Positions 1 to 7,188 of a DNA stretch of 19,302 nt are shown here, piece by piece (position 1 is the first letter of the stretch; each line of letters opens with the position of its first letter). The stretch lies in assembly GCA_041844335.1 (NCBI GenBank), contig JBGZAX010000080.1, forward strand, positions 1 to 19,302, given 5' to 3'. The notes below the pieces were generated by a model. The model was not told the DNA's origin. It saw only the letters and a program-made list of their open reading frames with translations, and did not search any database. A program made the position numbers and the translations under genes. This DNA comes from CAUUFM01 sp041844335. Its GTDB lineage: Bacteria > Bacillota > Clostridia > Lachnospirales > Lachnospiraceae.

Positions 1-363
1 AAGACAAAAGTAAGAAGCATTGAATTCAGTCTCACGCAAAGATGCTCGGCGGAATGTCAGTCCGCAGTGGATGTTCAGGAAGCATTTGATGCGGGTGTTT
101 TTGCAGTAAAATCTGTAATAGAAAAAGAAAGCGCAAAAATGGTTTGCATAAATCGTGTTAATAATGATCCGTATAAGGTTGACTATTCATTAGTTGATGT
201 GACCGAGGTTGCAAACAAAGAAAAATTTGTACCGATAAATATGATTGCTCCGTCACATAACAATGTGAATGATGAATTTATTGATTATTGCCTGCCGTTA
301 ATACAGGGAGAAACAAAAATAAAAACGGAAAATTCCCTACCCTCATATCTTTACATTAATTAG
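1..363 (+). CDS. pfp: Pyrophosphate-dependent 6-phosphofructokinase, C-terminal part (5' end outside window)
   Basis: The reading frame is open from base 1 to the TAA at 361-363, giving the last 120 residues of a protein that starts upstream of the window. The GTG at 67 is internal: the frame continues upstream, and the residues before it (KVRSIEF..TQRC) belong to the same family pattern. Family knowledge: the C-terminal part of PPi-type phosphofructokinases carries a segment like KVR.vEl..lQRC, then a helix of the type D..EAF..G..AV, a stretch like GKMV.I.R and a final LPLIQGE. All of these are seen here. The enzyme phosphorylates fructose 6-phosphate using PPi in cytosolic glycolysis. The catalytic N-terminal half is not visible, so the choice of PPi over ATP rests on the overall pattern only. 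The 69-aa ORF that follows is probably co-transcribed, since 26 bases separate them and no terminator is seen. Confidence 0.82.
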   Translation, partial: KTKVRSIEFSLTQRCSAECQSAVDVQEAFDAGVFAVKSVIEKESAKMVCINRVNNDPYKVDYSLVDVTEVANKEKFVPINMIAPSHNNVNDEFIDYCLPLIQGETKIKTENSLPSYLYIN

Positions 364-389
364 CCTTTTACATAGGAGGGAATGAACTT

Positions 390-599
390 ATGCCGAATAA
401 AATTGATGATTTTTTGGACAATGCAAAGAATAAGATAGACGACACTTTTAAAAAAGAGAATATGAATAAAATTACAAACTCTCTAAAATCCGCCGCCTCG
501 AAGGCTGAAAATGCTACCAATGATATTTTTGGAAATGTTTCAAAAACAATTGATTCAGCTATCGGCAAAATAACGGATAAAATAAACGGTAAAAAATAA
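390..599 (+). CDS. Small charged amphipathic protein of unknown function (69 aa)
   Basis: I do not recognise a family. The gene looks real: an AGGAGGG ribosome binding site at 374-380 lies 9 bases before ATG 390, and codon use matches the neighbours. The product is rich in Lys, Asp, Asn, Ser and Ala, has no Cys, Trp, Tyr, His or Arg, and has no membrane span or signal peptide. The pentapeptide NKIDD occurs at residues 3-7 and again at 14-18, an 11-residue spacing, and isoleucines recur along the chain. This suggests a long amphipathic helix of the 11-mer kind seen in LEA-like or YtxH-like proteins; that is inference from composition only. It follows the phosphofructokinase gene by 26 bases and is probably co-transcribed with it. 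It ends 33 bases before the -35 box of the rpmH promoter. Confidence 0.72.
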   Translation: MPNKIDDFLDNAKNKIDDTFKKENMNKITNSLKSAASKAENATNDIFGNVSKTIDSAIGKITDKINGKK

Positions 600-632
600 T
601 AATTTTTCTACCCGAATATATTTAAAAAATAC

Positions 633-661
633 TTGACTTATAGGACTATAGACCATATAAT
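633..661 (+). promoter_or_regulatory. Sigma-A type promoter of the rpmH-rnpA-yidD-yidC-jag-mnmE cluster
   Basis: The -35 box TTGACT (633-638) and -10 box TATAAT (656-661) are separated by exactly 17 bases. Transcription would start near 668, giving a leader of about 25 bases before rpmH. This is the best consensus promoter in the window, as expected for a ribosomal protein gene. No DnaA-box cluster lies around it, although dnaA and the origin often sit just upstream of rpmH. Confidence 0.88.
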
Positions 662-693
662 GTCATTTGTATGTAAAAAAGGAGGTGCTACTT

Positions 694-834
694 ATGAAAT
701 TAAATACAACTACCCCTAAAAGAAAACCGGGGCTTAGAGTTCATGGATTCAGAGCCAGAATGAAAACATCTAATGGACGTAAGGTACTTGCAGCTCGTAG
801 AGCAAAGGGAAGAGCTAAGCTCACTATATCATAA
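694..834 (+). CDS. rpmH: 50S ribosomal protein L34 (46 aa)
   Basis: L34 is a small basic protein of the large ribosomal subunit. The signature [10 protein letters not shown] (residues 16-25) is followed by [17 protein letters not shown], which is diagnostic of the family. GGAGG (681-685) lies 8 bases before ATG 694. The length is slightly above the usual 44-45. The N-terminus is unusual: L34 normally begins with a TYQP motif followed by a run of Arg/Lys, whereas here the aligned residues read TTTP and then KRKPGLR, so the conserved Tyr-Gln and part of the basic run are missing. The first gene after the strong promoter, it is followed by rnpA as in most bacteria. Confidence 0.96.
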   Translation: MKLNTTTPKRKPGLRVHGFRARMKTSNGRKVLAARRAKGRAKLTIS

Positions 835-842
835 TATACCAA

Positions 843-866
843 ATGAAAACTGAATTTGGATTTTAA
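843..866 (+). other. In-frame 7-codon remnant ending in a stop directly before rnpA
   Basis: ATG 843 opens seven codons (MKTEFGF) that end at TAA 864-866, immediately followed in the same frame by ATG 867, the apparent rnpA start. Read through the stop, the frame gives MKTEFGF-x-MKNKDFRAVY. This resembles the usual RnpA N-terminus of the type MKF..SLKKN.DF..VY, with x five residues before the Asp, where Leu is normal. A single TTA to TAA change would explain it. It could be a true nonsense mutation, a sequence error, or a natural stop-start reinitiation site. Confidence 0.55.
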
Positions 867-1178
867 ATGAAAAATAAAGACTTTAGAGCTGTATATTCGA
901 ATAGAAAATCTATAGCCGACTCTAATCTTGTGCTCTACAAGCTAAATACACAGTCAGGGTGCATAAGAGTCGGATATTCAGTTAGTAAAAAAGTGGGTAA
1001 TAGCGTCATTCGCCACAGAATTATAAGACGCCTGCGTGAAATCGTGAAGAAAAGATTAAAAGACGTTGACGGTAGCTTTGATTTGATAATAGTTGCAAGA
1101 AGCTATGCTGCAGCTGCCAATTTTATGCAGCTGTCAGATTCGTTTGAAAAACTGCTTTGGCGAATTGATAAAAAATAA
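867..1178 (+). CDS. rnpA: Ribonuclease P protein component (103 aa, short N-terminus)
   Basis: RnpA is the protein subunit of RNase P, which binds the catalytic RNA and the 5' leader of precursor tRNAs. DF.AVY (residues 5-10) is the start of the conserved fold. The core basic helix is SVSKKVGNSVIRHRIIRRLRE, with RHR in place of the more common RNR; this variation is known to occur in the family. A FDLIIVAR strand follows. In-frame TAA 864-866 directly abuts ATG 867, so the ORF cannot be extended. The protein lacks about eight residues normally present before DF, and the start has no good ribosome binding site. Translation may depend on reinitiation or coupling to rpmH. yidD follows after 3 bases. 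Confidence 0.93.
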   Translation: MKNKDFRAVYSNRKSIADSNLVLYKLNTQSGCIRVGYSVSKKVGNSVIRHRIIRRLREIVKKRLKDVDGSFDLIIVARSYAAAANFMQLSDSFEKLLWRIDKK

Positions 1179-1181
1179 GAA

Positions 1182-1439
1182 ATGAAAAAAATACTGATAG
1201 CAATAATTGAATTTTATCAAAAATATCTATCGGGGCTTAAGTCCTGCTGCTGCCCCTACATTCCAAGCTGCTCTGCCTATGCTCTTTCAGCTATTAAAAA
1301 GCATGGAGCCTTTTGCGGCTTTATTTTGATGTCATACAGAATTTTAAGATGCAACCCCTTTTCAAGTGGAGGCTATGATCCCGTCCCCGACGAGCCATAT
1401 GTAAAAATCAAAAGGATTAGAAACAAAATTAGGAGGTAA
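1182..1439 (+). CDS. yidD: Membrane protein insertion efficiency factor YidD (85 aa)
   Basis: The short protein matches the YidD (DUF37) family: a hydrophobic N-terminal amphipathic helix (IAIIEFYQKYLSGLK), a cysteine-rich stretch with CCCPYIPSCSAYA, KKHGAFCGF, RILRCNPFSSGGYDPVP, and a basic tail. It acts at the inner face of the membrane near YidC and helps insert membrane proteins; the role is known from the family. It begins 3 bases after rnpA and its stop precedes the yidC start by 4 bases. The AGGAGG of yidC overlaps its last codons, so the genes are translationally packed. Confidence 0.95.
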   Translation: MKKILIAIIEFYQKYLSGLKSCCCPYIPSCSAYALSAIKKHGAFCGFILMSYRILRCNPFSSGGYDPVPDEPYVKIKRIRNKIRR

Positions 1440-1443
1440 GCTT

Positions 1444-2823
1444 TTGAAAGCAAATCTATTAACAAAACACTCGGGAATTTTTCACATTTCGTTTATTTCG
1501 GCATTATTAGGGGCGGTGATGAACGGTATTTTTATGTTTATGACAAATACCTTTCATATATCAAACGTTGCCGCTGTAATTATACTTTTTACATTTGTAA
1601 TATATATGGTACTTACACCGCTTACTTACCAACAGCAAAAGTTCGCTATTTTGCAAAGCAAAATGGGACCTGAATTACAGGCGGTACAAGCAAAATACAA
1701 GGGTAAAAAAGATCAGGAATCAGCTATACTTCTAAAGGAAGAAACCCAATTTGTCTATTCCAAATATGGAGTGACCACAGTGGGCTCCTGTCTTATGCCG
1801 CTTATAAATATACTGATACTTTTTAATCTGTTGTTCGTTATCTATTCAATACCTGCATATATCACTCCGGTAGGTGATGCCCTAAGACCGCTTGCGGAAA
1901 AATTGACATTTGATGATAAGGCAATTACTTTATTAACTCAACTTGCTCAAGATATAAAATCCTCAACAAAGCCTAATTTTGCCAAATTTGCAAGCTATGC
2001 CGATGATAAAAAGATAAATACAGTAATAGATATGCTGTATATGCTTGCTCCCAGCGGTTGGACAAAGGTGCACTCCGCCTTTCCTGCAATTTCTGCCACA
2101 ATAAACGGAGTCGCCGTAACCGATGCCGTGACTCATACGTCAAAGATCATCGGAGGTATGACAGATTTCTTCGGTGTAAATATTTCAGATACCCCGTTAA
2201 ATTTGTTAAAGGCAAAGGTCTACTGGGCTGTACTGTTCCCGATACTTGCCGCTGTCACACAGTTTGTGAACTTCAAGCTTACTCCGAAACAGGCAAGCAA
2301 CGGCAATGCCACCAACGATCAGATGATGAAAAGCATGAACACAATGAACTATATTATGCCCATCTTTTCTGCCTGGTTTTGTTTGTCATTTCCGGTCGGT
2401 ATCGGTATTTACTGGATAGCGGGTCCATTGATTAGATGCATTCAACAGGTGATAATAAATTATCACGTTAAAAAAATAAATGTGGACGCATTGGTTGAAA
2501 AAAATCTTGAAATAATAAATGAAAAAAGAGCTAAGGATGGTCTACCTCCTGTGAGAGAAGCAACAGCGCTGCATAATGGCTCTGCAAGAAAAAATCCAGG
2601 CGGCTATACGATCACGGAGGATGGTAAAAAAAGAGCTGAAACAGCCAGAAAAAAAAGTAATGCGGACTCTTCCGTATTCTATTCAAATCCTGTAAAAGAA
2701 GGCTCTCTTGCCGCAAAGGCCAGAATGGTTGAAAAGCTCAATAAAAAAGATAATTCGAAGACAGTTTCTGATAAAAAAAATGAACCATCTGATGATAATG
2801 ATAAGGAGGTAAAAAATGACTGA
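1444..2823 (+). CDS. yidC: Membrane protein insertase YidC/Oxa1 (459 aa, TTG start)
   Basis: The insertase catalyses membrane insertion of proteins with or without SecYEG. The TTG start at 1444 is set by AGGAGG (1431-1436), 7 bases upstream. Hydrophobic spans lie near residues 13-34, 40-60, 112-136, 258-275 and 300-335. The cytosolic hairpin (about 62-110) and the end segment YIMPIFSAWF..FP.GIGIYWI fit the family. There is no lipobox. About 100 residues (roughly 143-245) are inserted in the external loop between the second and third core spans. The C-terminal 110 residues are very rich in Lys and Asn and probably face the ribosome. Two core features are unusual: Tyr54 sits where the conserved groove Arg is expected (FVIYMVLTPLT against FIVRGIMYPLT in E. 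coli), and LINILIL replaces the usual LIQMPIF. It overlaps jag by 8 bases. Confidence 0.93.
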   Translation: MKANLLTKHSGIFHISFISALLGAVMNGIFMFMTNTFHISNVAAVIILFTFVIYMVLTPLTYQQQKFAILQSKMGPELQAVQAKYKGKKDQESAILLKEETQFVYSKYGVTTVGSCLMPLINILILFNLLFVIYSIPAYITPVGDALRPLAEKLTFDDKAITLLTQLAQDIKSSTKPNFAKFASYADDKKINTVIDMLYMLAPSGWTKVHSAFPAISATINGVAVTDAVTHTSKIIGGMTDFFGVNISDTPLNLLKAKVYWAVLFPILAAVTQFVNFKLTPKQASNGNATNDQMMKSMNTMNYIMPIFSAWFCLSFPVGIGIYWIAGPLIRCIQQVIINYHVKKINVDALVEKNLEIINEKRAKDGLPPVREATALHNGSARKNPGGYTITEDGKKRAETARKKSNADSSVFYSNPVKEGSLAAKARMVEKLNKKDNSKTVSDKKNEPSDDNDKEVKND

Positions 2824-3622
2824 ATTTATAACAGTAGAGGAAAAAACTGTTGAAGATGCTTTAACAGAAGCAAAAATCATACTGGGTGCTGCCAGCGATG
2901 AAATAGAATATGAAATAATTGAGCAGGGCAGCAAAGGTTTTATGGGAATTGGTGCAAAAAATGCTGTCATAAGGGCAAGGAAAATGGAAACCCCAGTTGA
3001 AGATGATCTACCCAAGCAACCCGATATTGCAAATCAGGAAAATCACACTCCTGAAGACTCGGCAATGTCCGAAAAAAAAGATGATGTTAAAACTACAGAA
3101 ATAAATGAAAATCATTCCCAAAATCCGAATTTTACAGCGATGTCGGATGACGAAAAGAACAACGTAAAAAACAGTGTAAATATATTTTTGAATAACCTTT
3201 TTACAAACCTGAGTATGGAGGTTAATGTGGAACAAAAATTTAATAATGAGGATAATTCCCTTTTAATAGAGCTCTCTGGAGAGGAAATGGGCTTACTTAT
3301 AGGAAAAAGAGGACAGACCTTGGATTCATTGCAATATATCACTTCCCTTGTTGTAAATAAGGATGCATCCTCTTACGTGCATATAAAAATGGATACTGAA
3401 AATTATAGGGAAAGAAGAAGAGCCACACTTGAAAATCTTGCTCTTAATATTGCATCAAAGGTTAAAAAAACAGGAAGAGCTGTAACGCTTGAACCTATGA
3501 ATCCCTATGAAAGACAGGTTATACACTATTCATTACAGGGGGATAGAAACGTATCTACACACAGCGAGGGCAATGAGCCTTATAGAAAAATCATTGTTAC
3601 TCCGAGAAAAAGGCATCATTAA
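2816..3622 (+). CDS. jag: Jag/KhpB RNA-binding protein (268 aa)
   Basis: A cytosolic RNA-binding protein usually encoded next to yidC. AAGGAGG (2803-2809) lies 6 bases before ATG 2816, and the gene overlaps the end of yidC. Three parts are visible: a Jag-N domain (residues 1-55, including GSKGFMGIGAKNA), an acidic Asn/Glu-rich linker of about 65 residues, then a KH domain with its GKRG loop in LLIGKRGQTLDSLQYI (160-175), and an R3H domain from about 205 with the defining Arg233-x3-His237. In Gram-positive relatives KhpB pairs with KhpA and influences cell elongation and division; this is family knowledge. The ORF contains an A8 tract (3072-3079) but stays intact. Confidence 0.94.
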   Translation: MTEFITVEEKTVEDALTEAKIILGAASDEIEYEIIEQGSKGFMGIGAKNAVIRARKMETPVEDDLPKQPDIANQENHTPEDSAMSEKKDDVKTTEINENHSQNPNFTAMSDDEKNNVKNSVNIFLNNLFTNLSMEVNVEQKFNNEDNSLLIELSGEEMGLLIGKRGQTLDSLQYITSLVVNKDASSYVHIKMDTENYRERRRATLENLALNIASKVKKTGRAVTLEPMNPYERQVIHYSLQGDRNVSTHSEGNEPYRKIIVTPRKRHH

Positions 3623-3626
3623 TACT

Positions 3627-4994
3627 ATGAATACTACTATTGCTGCTATTGCTACCGGTGATTCTGTCGGCGGAATATCAATAATCAGAATGAGCGGTGA
3701 GTCAAGCCTTGAAATAATAGATAGAGTTTTTAGAGGAAAAAGTCATCCATTATCCGATAAACCCTCACACACTATTCACTATGGTCATATCTATAGTAAT
3801 AATCAAATAATAGACGAGGTGCTGGTGAATATATTGCTGGCACCTCGCTCTTATACTACGGAAAACACTGTAGAAATAAATTGTCACGGAGGCATACTTA
3901 ATACAAGACGGGTCCTTGAGGTTTTGCTTGAAAACGGTGCCGTCCCGGCAGCTCCCGGAGAATTTACAAAAAGAGCCTTTTTAAACGGACGCATAGATTT
4001 ATCAGAGGCTGAAGCGGTAATTGATATAATAAATGCCGATAATAATGCAAGTCTTAATAATGCTATGTATCAGCTTTCCGGCTCATTGTCATCAGCAATC
4101 GGTAAAATAAGAAAAAATCTTATTTATCAAATGGCGAAAATTGAAACCGCTCTTGATGACCCTGAACACTATGATTTAGATCTGATGCACGATGATCTTG
4201 TTCAGGAATTTTCGCTTATAAATAATAATATCAGCACCCTATTATCCTCATATGATAACGGAAGAATACTTCAAACAGGTGTAAGAACCGTAATATTAGG
4301 CAAGCCGAATGTAGGAAAATCCTCTTTACTTAACAGACTTTCAGGCTATGAAACAGCCATAGTTACAGATATTGCGGGTACTACCAGAGATTTAATAAAA
4401 GAAAAAATTAATATCAAGGCTTTATCACTAAACCTTATAGACACGGCAGGCATAAGAGATACCGATGACGTAGTCGAAAAAATCGGAATAGAAAAATCAA
4501 TTTCTGCGGCAAAAACTGCCGATTTACTGCTGGTCATAATAGATGCTTCAAGGCCGCTTGAAAATGAAGATATAAATCTGCTGAAGCTTGCAAATAAAAG
4601 CACCTGCATTATTATTTTAAATAAGACCGATCTCAACAATCTAATTTCAAAAAATGACATTGAGAAGCTCACGGACAGAGATATAATAGAACTGTCCTTA
4701 AAAGAGGCTACTGACTTAGAGGAGCTTGAAAATGCAATATTAAAGCTTTTTTATAATAACATCAAGGACAATGGACAAGGTATGATAATAACAAGCCTGC
4801 GCCAGAAGGAGGCATTGAAATCAGCCTATAATTCCATGAAAAATGTGATTAACACCTTAAATCTTAATCTTTCAGAGGATCTGATCCTGGTTGATGCGAT
4901 GGCTGCCTATACATCTCTTAGTGAAATCATCGGTGAAAGTGTGGGTGATGACTTAATAAACACTATTTTTGAGAAATTTTGTATGGGAAAATAG
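3627..4994 (+). CDS. mnmE: tRNA modification GTPase MnmE (455 aa)
   Basis: MnmE, together with MnmG, adds the (carboxy)methylaminomethyl group to wobble uridine 34 of certain tRNAs. ATG 3627 is chosen because the conserved N-terminus TIAAIAT..GGI.IIRMSG begins there. The frame stays open 40 codons upstream, but that stretch lies inside jag. The G domain is complete: GKPNVGKS (225-232), IAGTTRD, DTAG (272-275) and NKTD. The C-terminus ends in FCMGK (451-455), the required CxGK motif. The gene follows jag by 4 bases with only a weak ribosome binding site, so coupling is likely. Its partner mnmG, commonly the next gene, is not here: sdaAB follows, and the mnmE stop is embedded in the sdaAB ribosome binding site. 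Confidence 0.96.
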   Translation: MNTTIAAIATGDSVGGISIIRMSGESSLEIIDRVFRGKSHPLSDKPSHTIHYGHIYSNNQIIDEVLVNILLAPRSYTTENTVEINCHGGILNTRRVLEVLLENGAVPAAPGEFTKRAFLNGRIDLSEAEAVIDIINADNNASLNNAMYQLSGSLSSAIGKIRKNLIYQMAKIETALDDPEHYDLDLMHDDLVQEFSLINNNISTLLSSYDNGRILQTGVRTVILGKPNVGKSSLLNRLSGYETAIVTDIAGTTRDLIKEKINIKALSLNLIDTAGIRDTDDVVEKIGIEKSISAAKTADLLLVIIDASRPLENEDINLLKLANKSTCIIILNKTDLNNLISKNDIEKLTDRDIIELSLKEATDLEELENAILKLFYNNIKDNGQGMIITSLRQKEALKSAYNSMKNVINTLNLNLSEDLILVDAMAAYTSLSEIIGESVGDDLINTIFEKFCMGK

Positions 4995-5003
4995 GAGGAG
5001 TTT

Positions 5004-5672
5004 ATGAATGTATTTGATATAATCGGACCGATTATGATAGGCCCGTCAAGCTCACATACCGCCGGTGCCGTAAGGCTGGGACGCGTGGCAAATAAGCTGA
5101 TGAATAATGAGATGCCGCACAAGGTGAATATACAGCTTTCGGGATCATTTGCAAGAACATATAAGGGACACGGAACGGACAGAGCGCTATTGGCCGGAAT
5201 AATGGGATATCACAGCTATTCAGAGGAGATAAGAGATGCCTTAAAAATTGCACAGGATCTGGGAATTGAATATAATTTCATTGAACAGGATATAAAAGGG
5301 GCTCACCCGAATACAGCCAGGATTTCATACACATTAAAGGACGGAACTGTCGGTGTAATAGAGGGATCAAGCATAGGCGGCGGAAATATCAGGGTAGATT
5401 CTATTAACGGTATGATGGTGGATTTCACGGGCGAATTTAACACAATACTCGTCATACATAAAGATACCCCCGGTGTAATCGCCGACGTCACGAATCTGAT
5501 GCGTGAAAAATATTCAGAAATAAATATCTCTAACTTCAAACTCTCAAGGATAGAAAAAGGCGGTACCGCTCTTATGACTATTGAGATAGAAGGCAACTAT
5601 GATGATACTATGGTAAATGCCATAAATCAGGTAAAATACGTGGATAATGCATTTATGATAAGGACAATTTAA
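5004..5672 (+). CDS. sdaAB: L-serine dehydratase, iron-sulfur type, beta subunit (222 aa)
   Basis: With the alpha subunit this enzyme converts L-serine to pyruvate and ammonia. The N-terminal domain shows IGPIMIGPSSSHTAGAVRLG (8-27), the family signature, and GGGNIRV near residues 124-130. The C-terminal part from about residue 148 (TILVIHKDTPGVIADVT) is an ACT domain, which in this family is a likely serine-sensing module. AGGAGG (4993-4998) overlaps the mnmE stop and lies 5 bases before ATG 5004. The alpha subunit gene follows after 9 bases. The split beta/alpha order is that of Firmicutes such as Bacillus, unlike the fused SdaA of enterics. Confidence 0.95.
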   Translation: MNVFDIIGPIMIGPSSSHTAGAVRLGRVANKLMNNEMPHKVNIQLSGSFARTYKGHGTDRALLAGIMGYHSYSEEIRDALKIAQDLGIEYNFIEQDIKGAHPNTARISYTLKDGTVGVIEGSSIGGGNIRVDSINGMMVDFTGEFNTILVIHKDTPGVIADVTNLMREKYSEINISNFKLSRIEKGGTALMTIEIEGNYDDTMVNAINQVKYVDNAFMIRTI

Positions 5673-5681
5673 GGGAGCTTT

Positions 5682-6563
5682 ATGTTAAAATACAACACTA
5701 TTGAAGAGCTTATAAACCTGGCTGACAAAAAAAATAAAAAAATCAGTGAAATAGTATTAGAGGATCAGTCTATTGCTATGGGAGAGGATAAGGATGCCTT
5801 ATATAAAAGAATGGAAGAGAGTTTTGATGTGATGATTGAATCCGTGAAATACGGAATGTCGAAGGATGTCACATCCACCTCCGGTCTTACGAAAGCCGAC
5901 GGCTACAAGATGAACAGCTATGCCGATAAAAATAACACTCTTTGCGGAAACGCCATAGGAAAGGTGATTGCAAGAGCTGTTTCCGTTTCCCTATGTAACG
6001 CCGCTATGGGAAAGATAGTCGCCACTCCCACTGCCGGAAGCTGCGGCATATTGCCCGCCTGTCTGGTATCACTTTATGAGGATAGAGGTTTTAATAAAAA
6101 GGATATAGTGATGTCCATATTTACCTCTGCGGCTTTTGGAATGGTAATATCAAACAATGCATGCTTAGCTGGAGCAAATGGCGGCTGTCAGGCTGAATGC
6201 GGCAGTGCTACGGGAATTGCCGCCGCCGCGCTTGTAGAGCTTATGGGCGGTACCCCCAAGATGTGTGCCGATGCATGCGCAATCAGCCTTAATAACCAAT
6301 TAGGTCTTGTTTGTGATCCGGTGGCCGGTCTTGTAGAAATACCCTGTATAAAAAGAAATGTATCAGGTGCTATGATCGCCATGTCAAGTGCGGATATGGT
6401 ATTGGCAGGTCTGGTTTCTGAAATCCCGGTGGATGAATGTATTATCGCTATGGGAGAGGTCGGAGATGCAATGCATGTCTCTTTAAAAGAAACAGCAATG
6501 GGAGGACTTGCAGCCACTCCCACTGCTATTAAAATTAAAAATATGATTTTCGGAAATAAATAA
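5682..6563 (+). CDS. sdaAA: L-serine dehydratase, iron-sulfur type, alpha subunit (293 aa)
   Basis: This is the catalytic subunit carrying the oxygen-sensitive [4Fe-4S] cluster that activates serine. The family pattern is clear: DVTSTSGLTKADGYKM (62-77), TPTAGSCGILPAC (115-127), then NNACLAGANGGCQAECGSATG with Cys161, Cys169 and Cys173, then CDPVAGLVEIPC (211-222). The cluster ligands lie among these cysteines; I cannot say from sequence alone which three or four. Its ribosome binding site is AAGGGAG just after the sdaAB stop. It ends 31 bases before the end of the convergent engB gene. No terminator hairpin is seen, so the two transcripts probably overlap at their tails. Confidence 0.95.
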   Translation: MLKYNTIEELINLADKKNKKISEIVLEDQSIAMGEDKDALYKRMEESFDVMIESVKYGMSKDVTSTSGLTKADGYKMNSYADKNNTLCGNAIGKVIARAVSVSLCNAAMGKIVATPTAGSCGILPACLVSLYEDRGFNKKDIVMSIFTSAAFGMVISNNACLAGANGGCQAECGSATGIAAAALVELMGGTPKMCADACAISLNNQLGLVCDPVAGLVEIPCIKRNVSGAMIAMSSADMVLAGLVSEIPVDECIIAMGEVGDAMHVSLKETAMGGLAATPTAIKIKNMIFGNK

Positions 6564-6594
6564 AATAATACTTCTGTCACTTTTTTAATATCCT

Positions 6595-7188
6595 TCAGCT
6601 TTTATGAACCAACAAAGCATCTATGGCACTCCATATCTCCTCTCTTCCGGCTTTACTGCGCATGGAAAAGGCATATATCGGAGTGCTTTCGTCTATTTTA
6701 AAGGCAGAACGAATAATATTTTTATGTGTATCCACCTTTGTCTTAGGTATCTTATCAAGCTTTGTGGCAACGATAATATAGGGAATATTGCTTGATTTTA
6801 TCCATTCAAACATCTGCTTGTCAAGTGTACTCGGCTCGTGCCTTATATCCACCAGCTGTGCTATTCCCCTTAAAGCCTTGGAACCGGTCAGGTATCTGTT
6901 TATCATCTTTGCCCATTTATCGGATTCTTCCCTCGATACTCTGGTATAGCCATATCCCGGCAGATCAACCAAATACATCATATCGTTCACATTATAAAAA
7001 TTAAGTGTCTGCGTTTTCCCGGGGGTAGATGATGTTTTGGCATAAGACTTTCTTTTTATCAGTGCATTTATCAGTGAAGACTTTCCCACATTAGAACGCC
7101 CTGCCAAAGCAATCTCAGGCAGGGTCGAATCTTTTATTTTACTTGTAATTCCGCACACAACTTCTAAATTCACATTTTTTACTATCAT
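6595..7188 (-). CDS. engB: Ribosome biogenesis GTPase YsxC/EngB (197 aa)
   Basis: EngB is a small GTPase needed for assembly of the 50S subunit. G1 is GRSNVGKS (30-37), the switch region contains [13 protein letters not shown]3 is [10 protein letters not shown] and G4 is TKLDK. This sequence of motifs is specific to the YihA/YsxC/EngB family. The ATG at 7188 overlaps the clpX stop in an ATGA arrangement (7185-7188), so translation is coupled to clpX. In many Gram-positive genomes lon sits between clpX and engB; here lon is absent. It is the last gene of the tig-clpP-clpX-engB run. Confidence 0.96.
   Translation of the reverse strand: MIVKNVNLEVVCGITSKIKDSTLPEIALAGRSNVGKSSLINALIKRKSYAKTSSTPGKTQTLNFYNVNDMMYLVDLPGYGYTRVSREESDKWAKMINRYLTGSKALRGIAQLVDIRHEPSTLDKQMFEWIKSSNIPYIIVATKLDKIPKTKVDTHKNIIRSAFKIDESTPIYAFSMRSKAGREEIWSAIDALLVHKS

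Noticed and set aside
588..612. Near-inverted repeat GGTAAAAAA / TTTTTcTACC after the 69-aa gene, as a possible terminator
   Set aside because: The stem is almost all A:T with a bulge and has no T-tract after it, so it would be too weak.
2058..2435. 125-codon frame inside yidC on the same strand
   Set aside because: It is a shifted reading of the well-conserved yidC frame and its product looks like random Arg/Cys/Tyr-rich sequence.
3507..3626. 40-codon upstream extension of mnmE
   Set aside because: It overlaps the R3H domain of jag, has no ribosome binding site, and the conserved MnmE N-terminus begins at 3627.
6564..6594. Bidirectional terminator between sdaAA and engB
   Set aside because: The 31-base gap holds no inverted repeat that could form a stable stem.
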